A stretch of DNA of 64,000 nt from Psychroflexus lacisalsi (GTDB lineage Bacteria; Bacteroidota; Bacteroidia; Flavobacteriales; Flavobacteriaceae), in the NCBI RefSeq assembly GCF_020164495.1, contig NZ_JAIQYZ010000002.1:186001-250000 (forward strand), in the 5' to 3' direction. Shown here piece after piece: positions 1 to 9,567 of this stretch (position 1 is its first letter; the number at the start of each line of letters is the position of its first letter). Under the pieces are notes generated by a model. That model made no database searches, had not been told where the DNA came from, and was given only the letters and a program-made list of their open reading frames with translations. The translations under genes and the position numbers were made by a program.

Positions 1-1172
1 CCACCACAGCTGGAGGTCGATTTGAACTGGAGTGGAAACTCGATGAGTTCTGGACGCTCTTTACCGGGACAGATGCCCTTTTAATTAGTAGAGATGGGCA
101 AAGAAACCGGCTGGTCAAACAAAACATGATGGGCATGCCGCTAGATCCGCCGCTGGCATTTACAGATAAGATCTGGCAAGATTCATTTATAAACAATTAT
201 GGTTTCTTTGCAGAATCACGGTATAGACTCAATTCCTCAACAGTACTCAATGCTGGTGTTCGCTATGATTTGGTCAACTCCGATATTCAAGATCCTGAAG
301 CAGATTTTCAGGCTTACTACCCTGGATTAGGAAACAGAACTGAGCATAATTTTAGTGCTACCGCATCGCTTAAGAAACTGCTGGATCCAAATAATCAATT
401 GGAATTTGCCTTTGGCCGTGGGGTACGATCTGCCAACATGATCGAACGGTTCATCAATCATTTTCAGGTAGGTCAGGATTCATTTGAATACATTGGTAAT
501 CCCAATCTGGATGCTGAAGTCAATAATCAATTTGAAGTCGCTTATACGGGCAAGAAGATATTAGATGGTGCCATCAATAGGTTAGACTGGGGCGCCTCCG
601 TGTATTTTTCTCATTTTGAAAATTACATCGTGGCCATCATAGACTCTACCAAAACCAGGAAGTTTATGCCTGCACAAGAACCACAAAATCCCAAGGTATT
701 TAGAAATCTTGAAGATGCTTACAAAACAGGGTTTGAAGCTAACTTAAGCGTAGCATTTTTGGACAATTTTCAATTGGATGCAGAGACTGCTTATGTGTAT
801 GCCAGAAATGAAGATTTGAGTGAGTCTTTACCGCTCACTCCACCATTGCGAACCAGGTTGAGTTTGCAGTACAACAAAGATAAATTTTGGGCTGCAACAG
901 ATGTAAGGTTGGTGAGCCGGCAAGATGAGCTAGCCACATCCTTTGGTGAAAACCAAGCGACTCCTGGTTACGAATTGATAGACTTCCGTTTGGGCTATGA
1001 ACTATTTCCAGGCTTGGATTTGGGTGCAGCGGTTCTCAATGCATTTGATCAGCAGTATTACGATCACCTTAATTTTGCTTTCAGAAATCAAGCCGATGCT
1101 GGCTTGAGTGGTCTGGAACGCTTAACAGATCCGGGGCAGAATTTTACAGTATTTGTTAAGTATGCGTTTTAA
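1..1172 (+). CDS. TonB-dependent outer-membrane receptor, C-terminal part (5' truncated by window edge)
   Basis: The reading frame is open from base 3 to the TAA at 1170-1172, so the window holds only the last ~390 residues of a larger protein. The sequence is all alternating aromatic/polar beta-strand pattern: a GVRYDLVNSD strand, an 'SANMIERF' segment, 'NPNLDAEVNNQFEVAY', a late 'NAFDQQYYDH' turn and a C-terminal strand ending FVKYAF with terminal Phe, the usual end of a TonB-dependent receptor barrel recognised by the BAM machinery. The plug domain and signal peptide lie outside the window. The substrate cannot be read from this part; the pattern is compatible with small siderophore or metal (copper type) receptors rather than SusC. 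The next gene follows after 273 bases holding a hairpin repeat. Confidence 0.85.
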   Translation, partial: TTAGGRFELEWKLDEFWTLFTGTDALLISRDGQRNRLVKQNMMGMPLDPPLAFTDKIWQDSFINNYGFFAESRYRLNSSTVLNAGVRYDLVNSDIQDPEADFQAYYPGLGNRTEHNFSATASLKKLLDPNNQLEFAFGRGVRSANMIERFINHFQVGQDSFEYIGNPNLDAEVNNQFEVAYTGKKILDGAINRLDWGASVYFSHFENYIVAIIDSTKTRKFMPAQEPQNPKVFRNLEDAYKTGFEANLSVAFLDNFQLDAETAYVYARNEDLSESLPLTPPLRTRLSLQYNKDKFWAATDVRLVSRQDELATSFGENQATPGYELIDFRLGYELFPGLDLGAAVLNAFDQQYYDHLNFAFRNQADAGLSGLERLTDPGQNFTVFVKYAF

Positions 1173-1186
1173 CTATTTGGACGTTT

Positions 1187-1324
1187 TACGGGCTGTCCGT
1201 TGCAAGTCCGCAGTATAATAGCCAGAAATTTCTAGCAATGGCAGTAGCTTCCTTAAGGTCGCTCTGCCACTGCTTTTTTCAAGGCTATTATCCTTTACGG
1301 GCTATCCACTACCATCCCGAACGC
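1187..1324. repeat. Dispersed hairpin repeat, family A, copy 1
   Basis: Begins ACGGGCTGTCCGTT with AGTCCGC and ends ACGGGCTATCCAC with CATCCCGAACG. Between these borders lies a long imperfect stem-loop: ATAATAGCC at the left pairs with GGCTATTAT at the right, and an inner GCAATGGCAG-type arm pairs with CTGCCACTGC. The same borders recur at 8146-8280 and, decayed, at 2326-2412. All three lie just downstream of plus-strand genes. Looks like a REP-type palindrome; it has no coding capacity. Confidence 0.75.
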
Positions 1325-1445
1325 AAAAAAATCTGATTAGTAAAAATGAGCTTAATAGTAAACCTAACGTAGAAGTTGCTAATCTAAAAGTTAATAAACA
1401 TAACTAAATTCATTATCTTAACAATTAAATAAAAATCGAACAATT

Positions 1446-2219
1446 ATGACAACAACAAGAACATTTTATTCTTTTACTCTAATGATAGTCTTAGCTTTTG
1501 CAACAATGTCTTGCAATCAAAAATCAGATCAAAAAGAGGATTCGGCAAAAGAAACAGTTATGTCTTCTGATGGGGCAAGTAAAGCAGACAAAAAAACTGA
1601 ATCAATTGATGCTGAAGCAACGTTCACCTTACCAGACTTACCTTACACTTATGATGCGTTAGCACCTTATATCGACGAACTTACCATGAGAACACATCAT
1701 GGTAAACACTTTCAAGGCTACACTAATAAACTCAATAAAGCTATTGAAAACACGGAATTTAAAGAAAGCTCAATCACTGAAATTTTAAAATCGGTTGATC
1801 CAAATTCTTCTGCGACTCGAAATAACGGCGGTGGATATTATAACCATAAACTATTTTTTGAGAGTCTTTCTCCAGAACCAAAACTAAAGCCTGGAGGTGA
1901 ATTAATGGATGCCATTGAAACTGATTTTGGTTCTTACGATGCTTTTATAGATGAGTTCTCCAAAACAGCTGGGAGTGTTTTTGGTTCAGGCTGGGCTTGG
2001 CTAATCAAAGATGAAAATGGTAAACTGGCAATTGTGGGTACAGCCAATCAGGACAATCCGTTAATGTCTTTTGCAGAGAAACAAGGCTTTCCATTAATGG
2101 GCATTGACGTCTGGGAACACGCCTACTACCTCAACTATCAAAATAAAAGGGGCGATTATATTGAAGCTTTTTTTAGCGTTTTAGATTGGGAATATGTTGA
2201 GAATAGGTATGCACAATAG
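1446..2219 (+). CDS. Exported lipoprotein superoxide dismutase (Mn/Fe family)
   Basis: Converts superoxide to hydrogen peroxide and oxygen. Residues 1-22 are a lipoprotein signal ending in FATMSC, followed by a charged linker rich in Lys/Glu/Asp to about residue 60, then a full SOD domain. Metal ligands are visible: the His in HHGKH, the His in GGGYYNHKLFF, and Asp/His in DVWEHAYY. 'GSGWAWL' and 'TANQDNPLM' are typical of the Mn-type enzyme, whose second-sphere Gln lies in the NQD motif, so Mn or cambialistic use is likelier than Fe. The lipobox places it outside the cytoplasm, unusual for this normally cytosolic family. It stands alone between repeat-containing spacers; no regulator is adjacent. 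Confidence 0.93.
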   Translation: MTTTRTFYSFTLMIVLAFATMSCNQKSDQKEDSAKETVMSSDGASKADKKTESIDAEATFTLPDLPYTYDALAPYIDELTMRTHHGKHFQGYTNKLNKAIENTEFKESSITEILKSVDPNSSATRNNGGGYYNHKLFFESLSPEPKLKPGGELMDAIETDFGSYDAFIDEFSKTAGSVFGSGWAWLIKDENGKLAIVGTANQDNPLMSFAEKQGFPLMGIDVWEHAYYLNYQNKRGDYIEAFFSVLDWEYVENRYAQ

Positions 2220-2325
2220 AGAAAACTAAAATCGAGAGATAAAATTTAAGGTCTTAACGAAAAAGATTTTAAATACTCGGTTTTTTTGTGCTGTCTTTCA
2301 CTAGTTCTAAAACATCTAGAAATCA

Positions 2326-2412
2326 AAAGCAGTGGTAGTCGTTTCCATAGGGAAGTTCTGCCACTGCTTTGTTTTTATGCAGTTATTCTTGAAGAGCTTA
2401 CCATTCCAAACG
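2326..2412. repeat. Decayed family A hairpin repeat
   Basis: AAAGCAGTGG (2326-2335) and CCACTGCTTT (2361-2370) form a perfect 10-bp stem matching the inner hairpin of the copy at 1187-1324. The right border survives as ACCATTCCAAACG (compare ACCATCCCGAACG) but the left border and outer stem are gone. Lies in the spacer between the SOD gene and the efflux operon. Confidence 0.5.
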
Positions 2413-2508
2413 CAAAAAAATATTTTTAGCTTCTTACTTATTTGAACATTTGTTACATTCAGTATGAATCTTACTTTCTAATTTTGCACAATCAAATTCA
2501 GAAGAAAA

Positions 2509-3837
2509 ATGAATGCATTTATAAAATTATTTTCTCTCATAGCTATTCTATTCAATCTTGGGGTTATGCAAGCTCAGGAAGAAATAAAATTTACGCTGCA
2601 AGAACTAAAGATCAAAGTTCTTCAAGACAACAGGTCGCTTCAAGTTAACGACAGTAAATTCAGAAAAATAAGAGCGCGCTATCGACAAACCAATGCGGCA
2701 TTTTTACCTCAACTAAGTGCTTCTCACAGTTTTTACAGAACCAATAATCCTGTACAGGCTTTTGGAACTTTATTGAATCAAGGTGTTTTTACAGAGCCGG
2801 ATTTTCAAATCGATAATTTGAACAATCCAAGTGCTATTTCAAACTTCACTACAGCCTTAAGGATTCAACAACCACTTATCAACCTGGATAAATGGGCTCA
2901 GCGTTCAGCACTAAATGCTCAAAAGGAAGCACAAGAGTACCAGAATGCATTTGAAGAAAAAGCGCTTTTAGTCGAAGTAGAAAAGCTTTATATGCAACTT
3001 CAATTGGCATACAGAGGTGTTGAAGTACTTGAGCAAACGAGAAAGATTGCCAGACAGAATTTTGAAAGTATAAAGAATTTTTATGAAGAAGGTTTATTGG
3101 TGATGCCAGATGTATTGAATGCAGATGTAAGATTAAACGAAGTTGAAAATGAATACATCGCCGCATCCAATCAGCTCAAAAATCTTTCTGATTATCTCCT
3201 GTTCCTCATGAACAATGATTCCAACGCGGTTATAAAACCAGATTCCAAGCTTGAACTTAAAGTGGTGGCTTTGGAAGAAAATAGTCAAATTGAAACCAGA
3301 GAAGATGTTCTGGCCGTCAGTTTGAAAGCAGAAGCCCAATCCAAAATGCAAAAAGCTTCAAAATTGTCTTTTTTACCATCGCTAAATGCTTTCGGAAATG
3401 TACAGTGGTTTGCTGACGAGATTTTCACGACAAATTCCAGAAACTTTTTTGTAGGCGCTTCTCTTAATTGGAATATTTTTGAAGGTGGCAAAAACATCGC
3501 AAAACTGCAAGAAGAGACTGCAGGCTTGGACCAATCTAAATTGGAAGCCTCCATGTATACCTCTCAATCTTATTTGGAACTGGAAAAAGCCAGGCGACAA
3601 TTTCGTGAGGCAGAACAGAAGCTCAATAGAAATAGACTTTCCTTGGAACAAGCAGAAAAGGCTTACCAGATTAGAAAAGATAGATTTGATGAAGGTCTGG
3701 AAAGAACCACAGATTTACTTCAGGCTGAACAGCAACAATCTTCTATGAGACTCGCTTTTAATCAATCCATATTTGAATTTAATTACGCCCAGCTATACGT
3801 TCAATTTTTAGCAAATACCTCTACTTATGAAAACTAA
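2509..3837 (+). CDS. TolC-family outer-membrane efflux protein
   Basis: First gene of a three-gene tripartite efflux operon. A signal peptide (residues 1-22, cleaved after MQAQ) precedes two repeats of the outer-membrane efflux protein fold: long alpha-helical stretches rich in Glu, Lys, Gln and Ala with short beta segments, total 442 residues, normal for TolC-like channels. 'PSLNAFGNVQWF' and 'FVGASLNWNIFEGGKN' are the typical strand/turn entering the second helical hairpin. The product would be a trimeric channel crossing the outer membrane and periplasm. Its stop overlaps the adaptor gene start by 11 bases, indicating co-translation. A possible -7 box TAATTTTG lies at 2479-2486; no clear -33 box is seen. 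Confidence 0.92.
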   Translation: MNAFIKLFSLIAILFNLGVMQAQEEIKFTLQELKIKVLQDNRSLQVNDSKFRKIRARYRQTNAAFLPQLSASHSFYRTNNPVQAFGTLLNQGVFTEPDFQIDNLNNPSAISNFTTALRIQQPLINLDKWAQRSALNAQKEAQEYQNAFEEKALLVEVEKLYMQLQLAYRGVEVLEQTRKIARQNFESIKNFYEEGLLVMPDVLNADVRLNEVENEYIAASNQLKNLSDYLLFLMNNDSNAVIKPDSKLELKVVALEENSQIETREDVLAVSLKAEAQSKMQKASKLSFLPSLNAFGNVQWFADEIFTTNSRNFFVGASLNWNIFEGGKNIAKLQEETAGLDQSKLEASMYTSQSYLELEKARRQFREAEQKLNRNRLSLEQAEKAYQIRKDRFDEGLERTTDLLQAEQQQSSMRLAFNQSIFEFNYAQLYVQFLANTSTYEN

Positions 3838-4897
3838 ACTATTACCTATATTATTTATTTCATTGCTTACGTTGAGCTTAGCCAGTTGTGGGGAAGAAAC
3901 ACAAAACGAAAAAACTGAACCACAAGCCGTCAATGTCAAAGTTCAAAATCCTACAACTACTTTACCTCAGCGTTTGAGCCATAAGGGGAAAATCCAGTCT
4001 TCAAAATCTATTGATATTCAATCCAGAGGGTCGAGCTATGTGGAACAAATTTTTGTAAATGTTGGAGATAAAGTCGAAAAAAATCAATTACTCGTAAAAT
4101 TAAATAGTGAGGACATCGCTTCAAAACGAACTCAGCTTTTAGCTCAACTTGAGGAAGTAAATGCAAGCCTTGAAAATACTGAAAGAGACTATGAACGCTA
4201 TAAAAATTTGAGAGAAAAAAATAGTGTTTCAGAAAAGGAACTTGAATCCATAAAACTGAAATTTAAATCTGTACAAAGTCAGAAAGCTGCCGTTGAAAGT
4301 CAGTTGAAAGGCATAGAATCAGAATTAAAATATTTCAACATCAAGTCACCATTTGATGGAATTATAACCTCCAAGCATTTGCAAGAAGGTGACTTGGCCA
4401 ATCCACAGATGCCTATTCTTCAAATGGAAGTCAACAATGCTTTCGAATTTCACTTTTCGGTTTCAGAACGAGAAATTTCCGCTTTGAGAAAAGGACAACT
4501 TTCCACGGTTGAAATTTCAAACGATCATCAAAAAATCGATGCGCAAATTTCAGAAATAAGTTCGTCGTCACTCAATTCTGGCGGGCAATACATCATTAAA
4601 GCCAAACTTTTAAACAGCGATAATATCGATTTATTTTCAGGTCAGCAAGGCGAAATACAATTGGTAACAGATAAGTTGGACCAGGGAGTTTTTGTTCCTG
4701 AATCTGCTTTGATAAGACGCGGAGGCTTGCAAGGCCTTTATGTGGTGAGTGCAGAACAAAAAGCAATGCTAAGGTGGGTAAAAGTTGGAGCTAATAACGG
4801 AAAGCATATTGAAATATTATCTGGTATCCAGACTGATGAAAGCATTATTACCTCATCAGACTCCAAACTATACAATGGTATAAACGTAAACTACTAG
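3827..4897 (+). CDS. RND efflux periplasmic adaptor (membrane fusion protein), lipoprotein
   Basis: Links the inner-membrane pump to the outer-membrane channel. A lipoprotein signal ends in SLASC at about residue 21. Order of parts: beta-barrel/lipoyl half motif (residues ~55-95, 'VGDKVEKNQLLVKL'), a coiled-coil hairpin (~100-160, many Glu/Lys), the second lipoyl half ('IKSPFDGIITSKHLQEGD'), then a beta-barrel and membrane-proximal region to 356. The length is normal for HlyD/AcrA-type adaptors. It overlaps the channel gene by 11 bases and is followed after 5 bases by the pump, so the three form one operon. The transported substrate cannot be inferred. Confidence 0.93.
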   Translation: MKTKLLPILFISLLTLSLASCGEETQNEKTEPQAVNVKVQNPTTTLPQRLSHKGKIQSSKSIDIQSRGSSYVEQIFVNVGDKVEKNQLLVKLNSEDIASKRTQLLAQLEEVNASLENTERDYERYKNLREKNSVSEKELESIKLKFKSVQSQKAAVESQLKGIESELKYFNIKSPFDGIITSKHLQEGDLANPQMPILQMEVNNAFEFHFSVSEREISALRKGQLSTVEISNDHQKIDAQISEISSSSLNSGGQYIIKAKLLNSDNIDLFSGQQGEIQLVTDKLDQGVFVPESALIRRGGLQGLYVVSAEQKAMLRWVKVGANNGKHIEILSGIQTDESIITSSDSKLYNGINVNY

Positions 4898-4902
4898 ATC
4901 CT

Positions 4903-7900
4903 ATGAAAAATGGTATTGCTGGAAAACTAGCCAACGCATTCCTTACCTCCAAAATCACTATTTTATTGATGGTGGTATTTATGGGAGTAGGTATTTATGC
5001 CACTTTACTTATTCCCAGAGAAGAAGAACCACAGATAGATGTACCTATGGCCGACATATTTGTGAGCTATCCTGGTGCAAGTCCCCAAGAAATTGAGTCT
5101 AAAGTTATAATTCCCTTGGAACGTATTATTTCTAACATCGACGGGATTGAATATGTTCACACTAATTCCATGCAGGGACAGGCCATGCTCATCGCTCAAT
5201 TCTATGTGGGTGAAGATATTGAAAGGTCTTATGTGAAACTCCATGATGAGATCATGCGCCATATGGATCAAATCCCAAAGGGTGTTTCACAGCCGCTCAT
5301 CAAGACACGCTCTATCAATGATGTGCCGGTTGTTGGATTGACTTTGCATAGCGAAAAACATGATGATTTCCGACTTAAGCAAATTGCAGACGAATTGATC
5401 ATGGAGATCGAAAAGGTTGAAAATGTAGCTTCCACTGAAGTTATCGGCGGTCGAAGCAGAGAATTAAAAATTTATTTTGATCACCAGAAAGCAGCGTCGT
5501 ATAATCTGGATATTTTAAAAGTGACGCAGTCAATTCAAGCTAACAATTCAAAATTTAAAAGTGGAAACATCCAAAATCAAGATGAGAATATACTTATTAC
5601 CACTGGAAAATTCATCGAAACTGAAAAAGATTTAAAGCAAATCGTTGTTGGAACTTACCAAGACCAACCGGTATATTTAGATCAAATCGCCAAAGTAGAA
5701 GATGGAGCCGAGGAGCCAAAAAATTATGTAGAATTCGGTTTTGGGGCTGGAAGTGCAGAACAGACAAAAATGCCATCCTCTTATTCTGCTGTGACTTTAT
5801 CTGTCGCTAAGCGAGAAGGGTCGGATGCGATGCAGGTAGCCGACCAGATTTTAGCTCAAAAAGAGCGCTGGGAAAAGTTTATCATACCCCATGATATCGA
5901 ACTTGAGGTCACAAGAAATTATGGTGAAACCGCTTCAGCTAAAGTATCAGACTTGCTGTTTAACCTTCTCAGTGCTATCATAGCAGTAACGCTAGTCGTT
6001 ATGATTTCTATGGGTTGGCGTGGCGGACTTGTGGTGTTTATCTCAGTCCCTGTGACCTTCGCTTTGACTATGCTGAGCTATTACCTATTTGATTATACCT
6101 TAAATAGAATTACGCTATTTGCCCTCATTTTCATTACAGGAATTGTGGTAGATGACTCTATTATTATTACAGAAAATATGCACCGGCATTTCAAAATGAA
6201 GAAGAGGTCCCTGCGAAAAGCGGCTATTTATGCGATCAACGAAGTAGGAAATCCAACTATTTTGGCAGCCTTTATAGTTATTGCTTCAGTGCTTCCTATG
6301 GCATTTGTGAGTGGGATGATGGGACCCTACATGAGTCCAATGCCTATTGGTGCTTCTATCACAATGATTCTTTCTTTATTTATAGCCCTTACTATTGTGC
6401 CTTATTTAGCCTATCACTTTTTAAAAGGTGATGGAAAAGCAGAAAGTGATGAAGAAGATGATGAGGAAGCGATTAAAGAAGCAGATAAACTTGGTGACGA
6501 AAAATTAAAAGAAACGAGAATTTATAAACTCTACGAAAAAATTCAAAGACCACTTCTTGAGAGTTCTAAAAAGCGCTGGCTTTTTATAGGTAGTACATTT
6601 GTCATCCTTATCGCCTCGCTACTTTTATTTTTAAATGAATCTGTGTTGGTAAAAATGCTTCCGTTCGATAACAAAAATGAATTTCAGATTGTTATCGATA
6701 TGCCGGAAGGGACAACTTTAGAACGCACTCAAGCTGTGACTTTAGAAATTGCAGAATACGTTAAGAGCCGTGATGAGGTTGTCAACTATCAAACTTATGT
6801 AGGAACCGCTTCTCCAATCACGTTTAATGGCTTAGTGAGACATTACGATTTGAGAAAAGACGCTCACTTAGCCGATATTCAGGTCAATATCACCAACAAA
6901 AGTGAACGCAGTGCACAGAGTCATGATATCGCCAAGTCATTCAGAAAAGATGTAAAAGCGATAGCAGATCGCTTTGGCGCAGCTATCAAAATTGTAGAAG
7001 TACCACCTGGACCTCCCGTTCTATCAACAATTGTTGCAGAAGTTTATGGACCAGATTACGAAGAACAAATCAAGATTGCCCAAAATGTAAAGAAAATTCT
7101 ACAGGAAACCCAAAGTGTAGTCGATATAGACTGGCGGGTAGAAGCCGACCAGACCGAAGTTGAATTTATGGTAGACACCGAAAGAGCTAACCTCGAAGGT
7201 GTAAGCGCACAGCAAGTGGCAGAAACCATGCATCTGAGCCTTGGTAATGCATCAATCGGCATGGCGTATAGAGAAAATGAACGCGAACAAGTTAGTATCA
7301 CTTATTACACTCCAAATGTGGATAAATCATCTATTGAAGATTTATTTAAGTTGAAAGTGAGATCTCAGCAAGGCCATATGGTGAATATTGGCGAACTGGT
7401 CAATCTAGTAAAGCAACCTATAGAAAAAAGCATTTACAGGAAAAACAAGCGCCGCGTAGTTTACGTTACTGCAGAGATGGCTGGAGAACTGGAAAGTCCT
7501 GTTTATGCTATTTTAGGCATGGAAGAGTATCTAAAAGATATGCACCTGCCTGAAGGTTATTCTATAGAAGAACTGTACACCGATATTCCCGTAGATACCG
7601 ATGACTATTCCGTAAAATGGGATGGAGAATGGCAGATTACGCTCGAAGTGTTTAGAGATCTGGGAATTGCATTTTTAGGGGTTATTTTTATTATCTATAT
7701 GTTGATTGTTGGCTGGTTTCAAAGCTTCCGTTCTCCTATTGTGATGATGATTGCTATACCGCTTTCCTTGATAGGCATTGTTCTAGCTCACTGGCTTTTC
7801 GATGCTTATTTTACAGCGACTTCATTTATAGGAATGATTGCCCTGGCGGGCATTATGGTGCGTAACTCAGTCCTACTTATCGATTTTATAGAAATCAGGC

Positions 7901-8133
7901 TCAATGAAGGTATTGCTTTTAAGCAAGCCATCGTTGAAGCAGGTGCTGTGAGAACCACCCCTATTTTACTCACAGCTGGGACTGTGGTCATAGGTGCTGT
8001 TGCTATCCTTTTTGATCCTATTTTTCAAGGTCTTGCTTTATCATTAATGGGGGGAACTATTGTTTCCACGTTCTTAACGCTGATTCTGGTTCCCCTCGTG
8101 TTTTATATGGTGATGAAAAAGAAGTATAACTAA
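4903..8133 (+). CDS. RND-family efflux pump (AcrB/MdtB-like inner-membrane transporter)
   Basis: A 1076-residue proton-driven pump with the duplicated RND architecture: TM1 at ~15-35, a large periplasmic loop, TM2-6 from ~340 to ~505, a charged cytoplasmic linker (about 510-545), TM7 at ~560, a second large loop, and TM8-12 from ~925 to the end. The paired Asp residues of the proton relay are visible in 'GIVVDDSIIITEN' in TM4. 'IPREEEPQIDVPMADI' and 'YPGASPQEIE' are typical of the drug/solvent-type HAE1 clade rather than the heavy-metal clade. Last gene of the operon; a family A repeat follows 12 bases after the stop. Confidence 0.95.
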   Translation: MKNGIAGKLANAFLTSKITILLMVVFMGVGIYATLLIPREEEPQIDVPMADIFVSYPGASPQEIESKVIIPLERIISNIDGIEYVHTNSMQGQAMLIAQFYVGEDIERSYVKLHDEIMRHMDQIPKGVSQPLIKTRSINDVPVVGLTLHSEKHDDFRLKQIADELIMEIEKVENVASTEVIGGRSRELKIYFDHQKAASYNLDILKVTQSIQANNSKFKSGNIQNQDENILITTGKFIETEKDLKQIVVGTYQDQPVYLDQIAKVEDGAEEPKNYVEFGFGAGSAEQTKMPSSYSAVTLSVAKREGSDAMQVADQILAQKERWEKFIIPHDIELEVTRNYGETASAKVSDLLFNLLSAIIAVTLVVMISMGWRGGLVVFISVPVTFALTMLSYYLFDYTLNRITLFALIFITGIVVDDSIIITENMHRHFKMKKRSLRKAAIYAINEVGNPTILAAFIVIASVLPMAFVSGMMGPYMSPMPIGASITMILSLFIALTIVPYLAYHFLKGDGKAESDEEDDEEAIKEADKLGDEKLKETRIYKLYEKIQRPLLESSKKRWLFIGSTFVILIASLLLFLNESVLVKMLPFDNKNEFQIVIDMPEGTTLERTQAVTLEIAEYVKSRDEVVNYQTYVGTASPITFNGLVRHYDLRKDAHLADIQVNITNKSERSAQSHDIAKSFRKDVKAIADRFGAAIKIVEVPPGPPVLSTIVAEVYGPDYEEQIKIAQNVKKILQETQSVVDIDWRVEADQTEVEFMVDTERANLEGVSAQQVAETMHLSLGNASIGMAYRENEREQVSITYYTPNVDKSSIEDLFKLKVRSQQGHMVNIGELVNLVKQPIEKSIYRKNKRRVVYVTAEMAGELESPVYAILGMEEYLKDMHLPEGYSIEELYTDIPVDTDDYSVKWDGEWQITLEVFRDLGIAFLGVIFIIYMLIVGWFQSFRSPIVMMIAIPLSLIGIVLAHWLFDAYFTATSFIGMIALAGIMVRNSVLLIDFIEIRLNEGIAFKQAIVEAGAVRTTPILLTAGTVVIGAVAILFDPIFQGLALSLMGGTIVSTFLTLILVPLVFYMVMKKKYN

Positions 8134-8145
8134 TTTGGCCTTCAA

Positions 8146-8280
8146 ACGGGCTGTCCGTTATTAGTCCGCCTCACAGAGCCTAGAGTCTCTTAGATATTGA
8201 AGGAGCTTCTCACATCGCTCTACTTTGCCTAGAGGTTCTAGGCTTTTAATTTAACGGGCTATCCACACACATCCCGAACG
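8146..8280. repeat. Dispersed hairpin repeat, family A, copy 3
   Basis: Has the same borders as the copy at 1187 (ACGGGCTGTCCGTT with AGTCCGCC, then ACGGGCTATCCAC with CATCCCGAACG) but a different inner stem: AGAGCCTAGA pairs with TCTAGGCTT near the right side, with an inner AGCTTCTCACATCGCTCT loop. Conserved ends around a variable palindrome suggest a mobile REP-like unit. It lies directly after the RND pump stop. Confidence 0.75.
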
Positions 8281-8363
8281 TATTACTATGTTTTACTATA
8301 AAATCTTCTTACTTAATTTTTAGTATCTTAAAATTTTAAACTAAATCTTAATATAATTAGATA

Positions 8364-9473
8364 ATGAAAACGTTTCTGAGTTCTATTGTTTTTTTCCTGA
8401 TCGCCTCTTATCATGTCAACGCACAACTAGACGTAGCCTGGAAAGAAACACCCACATTGAGTATCTATGGTTTTGCAGACCTTTTTTATGCTTATGATTT
8501 TAATGAGCCTCAAGGTAATATCAGGCAGCCATTCCTTTTCAATCATAATAGACATAACGAGTATAATTTAAATTTAGGTCTTTTCAAATTGAACTTGGAC
8601 CATCCTAGATATAGAGCTAACCTTGCTTTACAAACTGGAACTTATGCCAACGACAACTATGCTCAAGAGCCTGGAGTCTTAAAAAATATTTTTGAAGCCA
8701 ACATCGGTATCGCCCTTACTGCTGATCAAAAATTATGGCTGGATGTAGGAATCCTACCTTCTCACCTGGGCTTTGAGAGCGCCATTTCTTTAGACAATTT
8801 TACCCTTACCCGATCGTTATCGGCAGAAAGTTCTCCCTATTTTCTGGCCGGAGCTAAATTAACTTACCAGCTTAGTGAGAAGCTGGAGCTTGCAGGACTT
8901 ATGGTCAATGGCTGGCAACGCATTCAGCGGCTGGAAGGAAATTCACTTTCTTCGTTTGGAACACAACTCCTTTACAAAACCTCTGAAAATTTGAGTTTGA
9001 ACTGGAGTACGTTTGTAGGAACAGACGATCCCGATGACACTCGACGCATGCGCTACTTCAGTAATCTTTACAGCCAATTTCAGATTTCAGAGCGCTTTCA
9101 ATTTCTAGCTGGATTTGACGTTGGTGCACAGCAATCTTCTAAAGGAAGTTCGAGTTACGATCTTTGGTTTAGCCCTACGCTTATTGGTCAGTATACCATA
9201 AATGAAGCCTGGAAAACCGCCTTACGGGCAGAATATTACCAAGATGAAAAAGGGGTGATCATTTCAACTTTAACGCCTAATGGATTTAAGACAACAGGTG
9301 TTTCTGCAAATGTGGACTACTCTCCTATTCCTCATCTAGCCTGTAGACTGGAAGCCCGCTGGTTTAATAGTAAAGATGCTGTATTTGAAACTGAAAACGA
9401 TAGTAAAACGTCTAACTTTTTTGTTGGAGCCTCTATTGCAATTCAATTTATGGAGGTGATTGGTCAGCGTTAA
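8364..9473 (+). CDS. Outer-membrane beta-barrel porin (BBP2/OmpL-like)
   Basis: A signal peptide (residues 1-20, cleaved after YHVNA) is followed by about 350 residues of repeated amphipathic beta-strands. 'YGFADLFYAYDFNEP' at the start, 'NLGLFKLNLDHPRYRANLALQ', 'DVGILPSHLGFESAIS' and the late 'NVDYSPIPHLACRLEARWF' fit the putative beta-barrel porin-2 family. The C-terminus (IAIQFMEVIGQR) runs past the final aromatic strand residue by a few residues. It probably forms a small-solute channel; the substrate is unknown. It stands alone between a family A repeat and a REP-like element. Confidence 0.8.
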   Translation: MKTFLSSIVFFLIASYHVNAQLDVAWKETPTLSIYGFADLFYAYDFNEPQGNIRQPFLFNHNRHNEYNLNLGLFKLNLDHPRYRANLALQTGTYANDNYAQEPGVLKNIFEANIGIALTADQKLWLDVGILPSHLGFESAISLDNFTLTRSLSAESSPYFLAGAKLTYQLSEKLELAGLMVNGWQRIQRLEGNSLSSFGTQLLYKTSENLSLNWSTFVGTDDPDDTRRMRYFSNLYSQFQISERFQFLAGFDVGAQQSSKGSSSYDLWFSPTLIGQYTINEAWKTALRAEYYQDEKGVIISTLTPNGFKTTGVSANVDYSPIPHLACRLEARWFNSKDAVFETENDSKTSNFFVGASIAIQFMEVIGQR

Positions 9474-9567
9474 TGGGTTGTTTGTTCTCAGTTTTCTGTT
9501 GACGGTGATCTGTTAGCTGAGTACTACTTCAGGATTCGGTGTTTCATATTCAACATTTTTTATCAAA

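Noticed and set aside
2479-2486. Full promoter for the efflux operon from the TAATTTTG box
   Set aside because: The nearest TTTG lies 26 bases upstream, too far for the usual spacing, so only a possible -7 box is mentioned.
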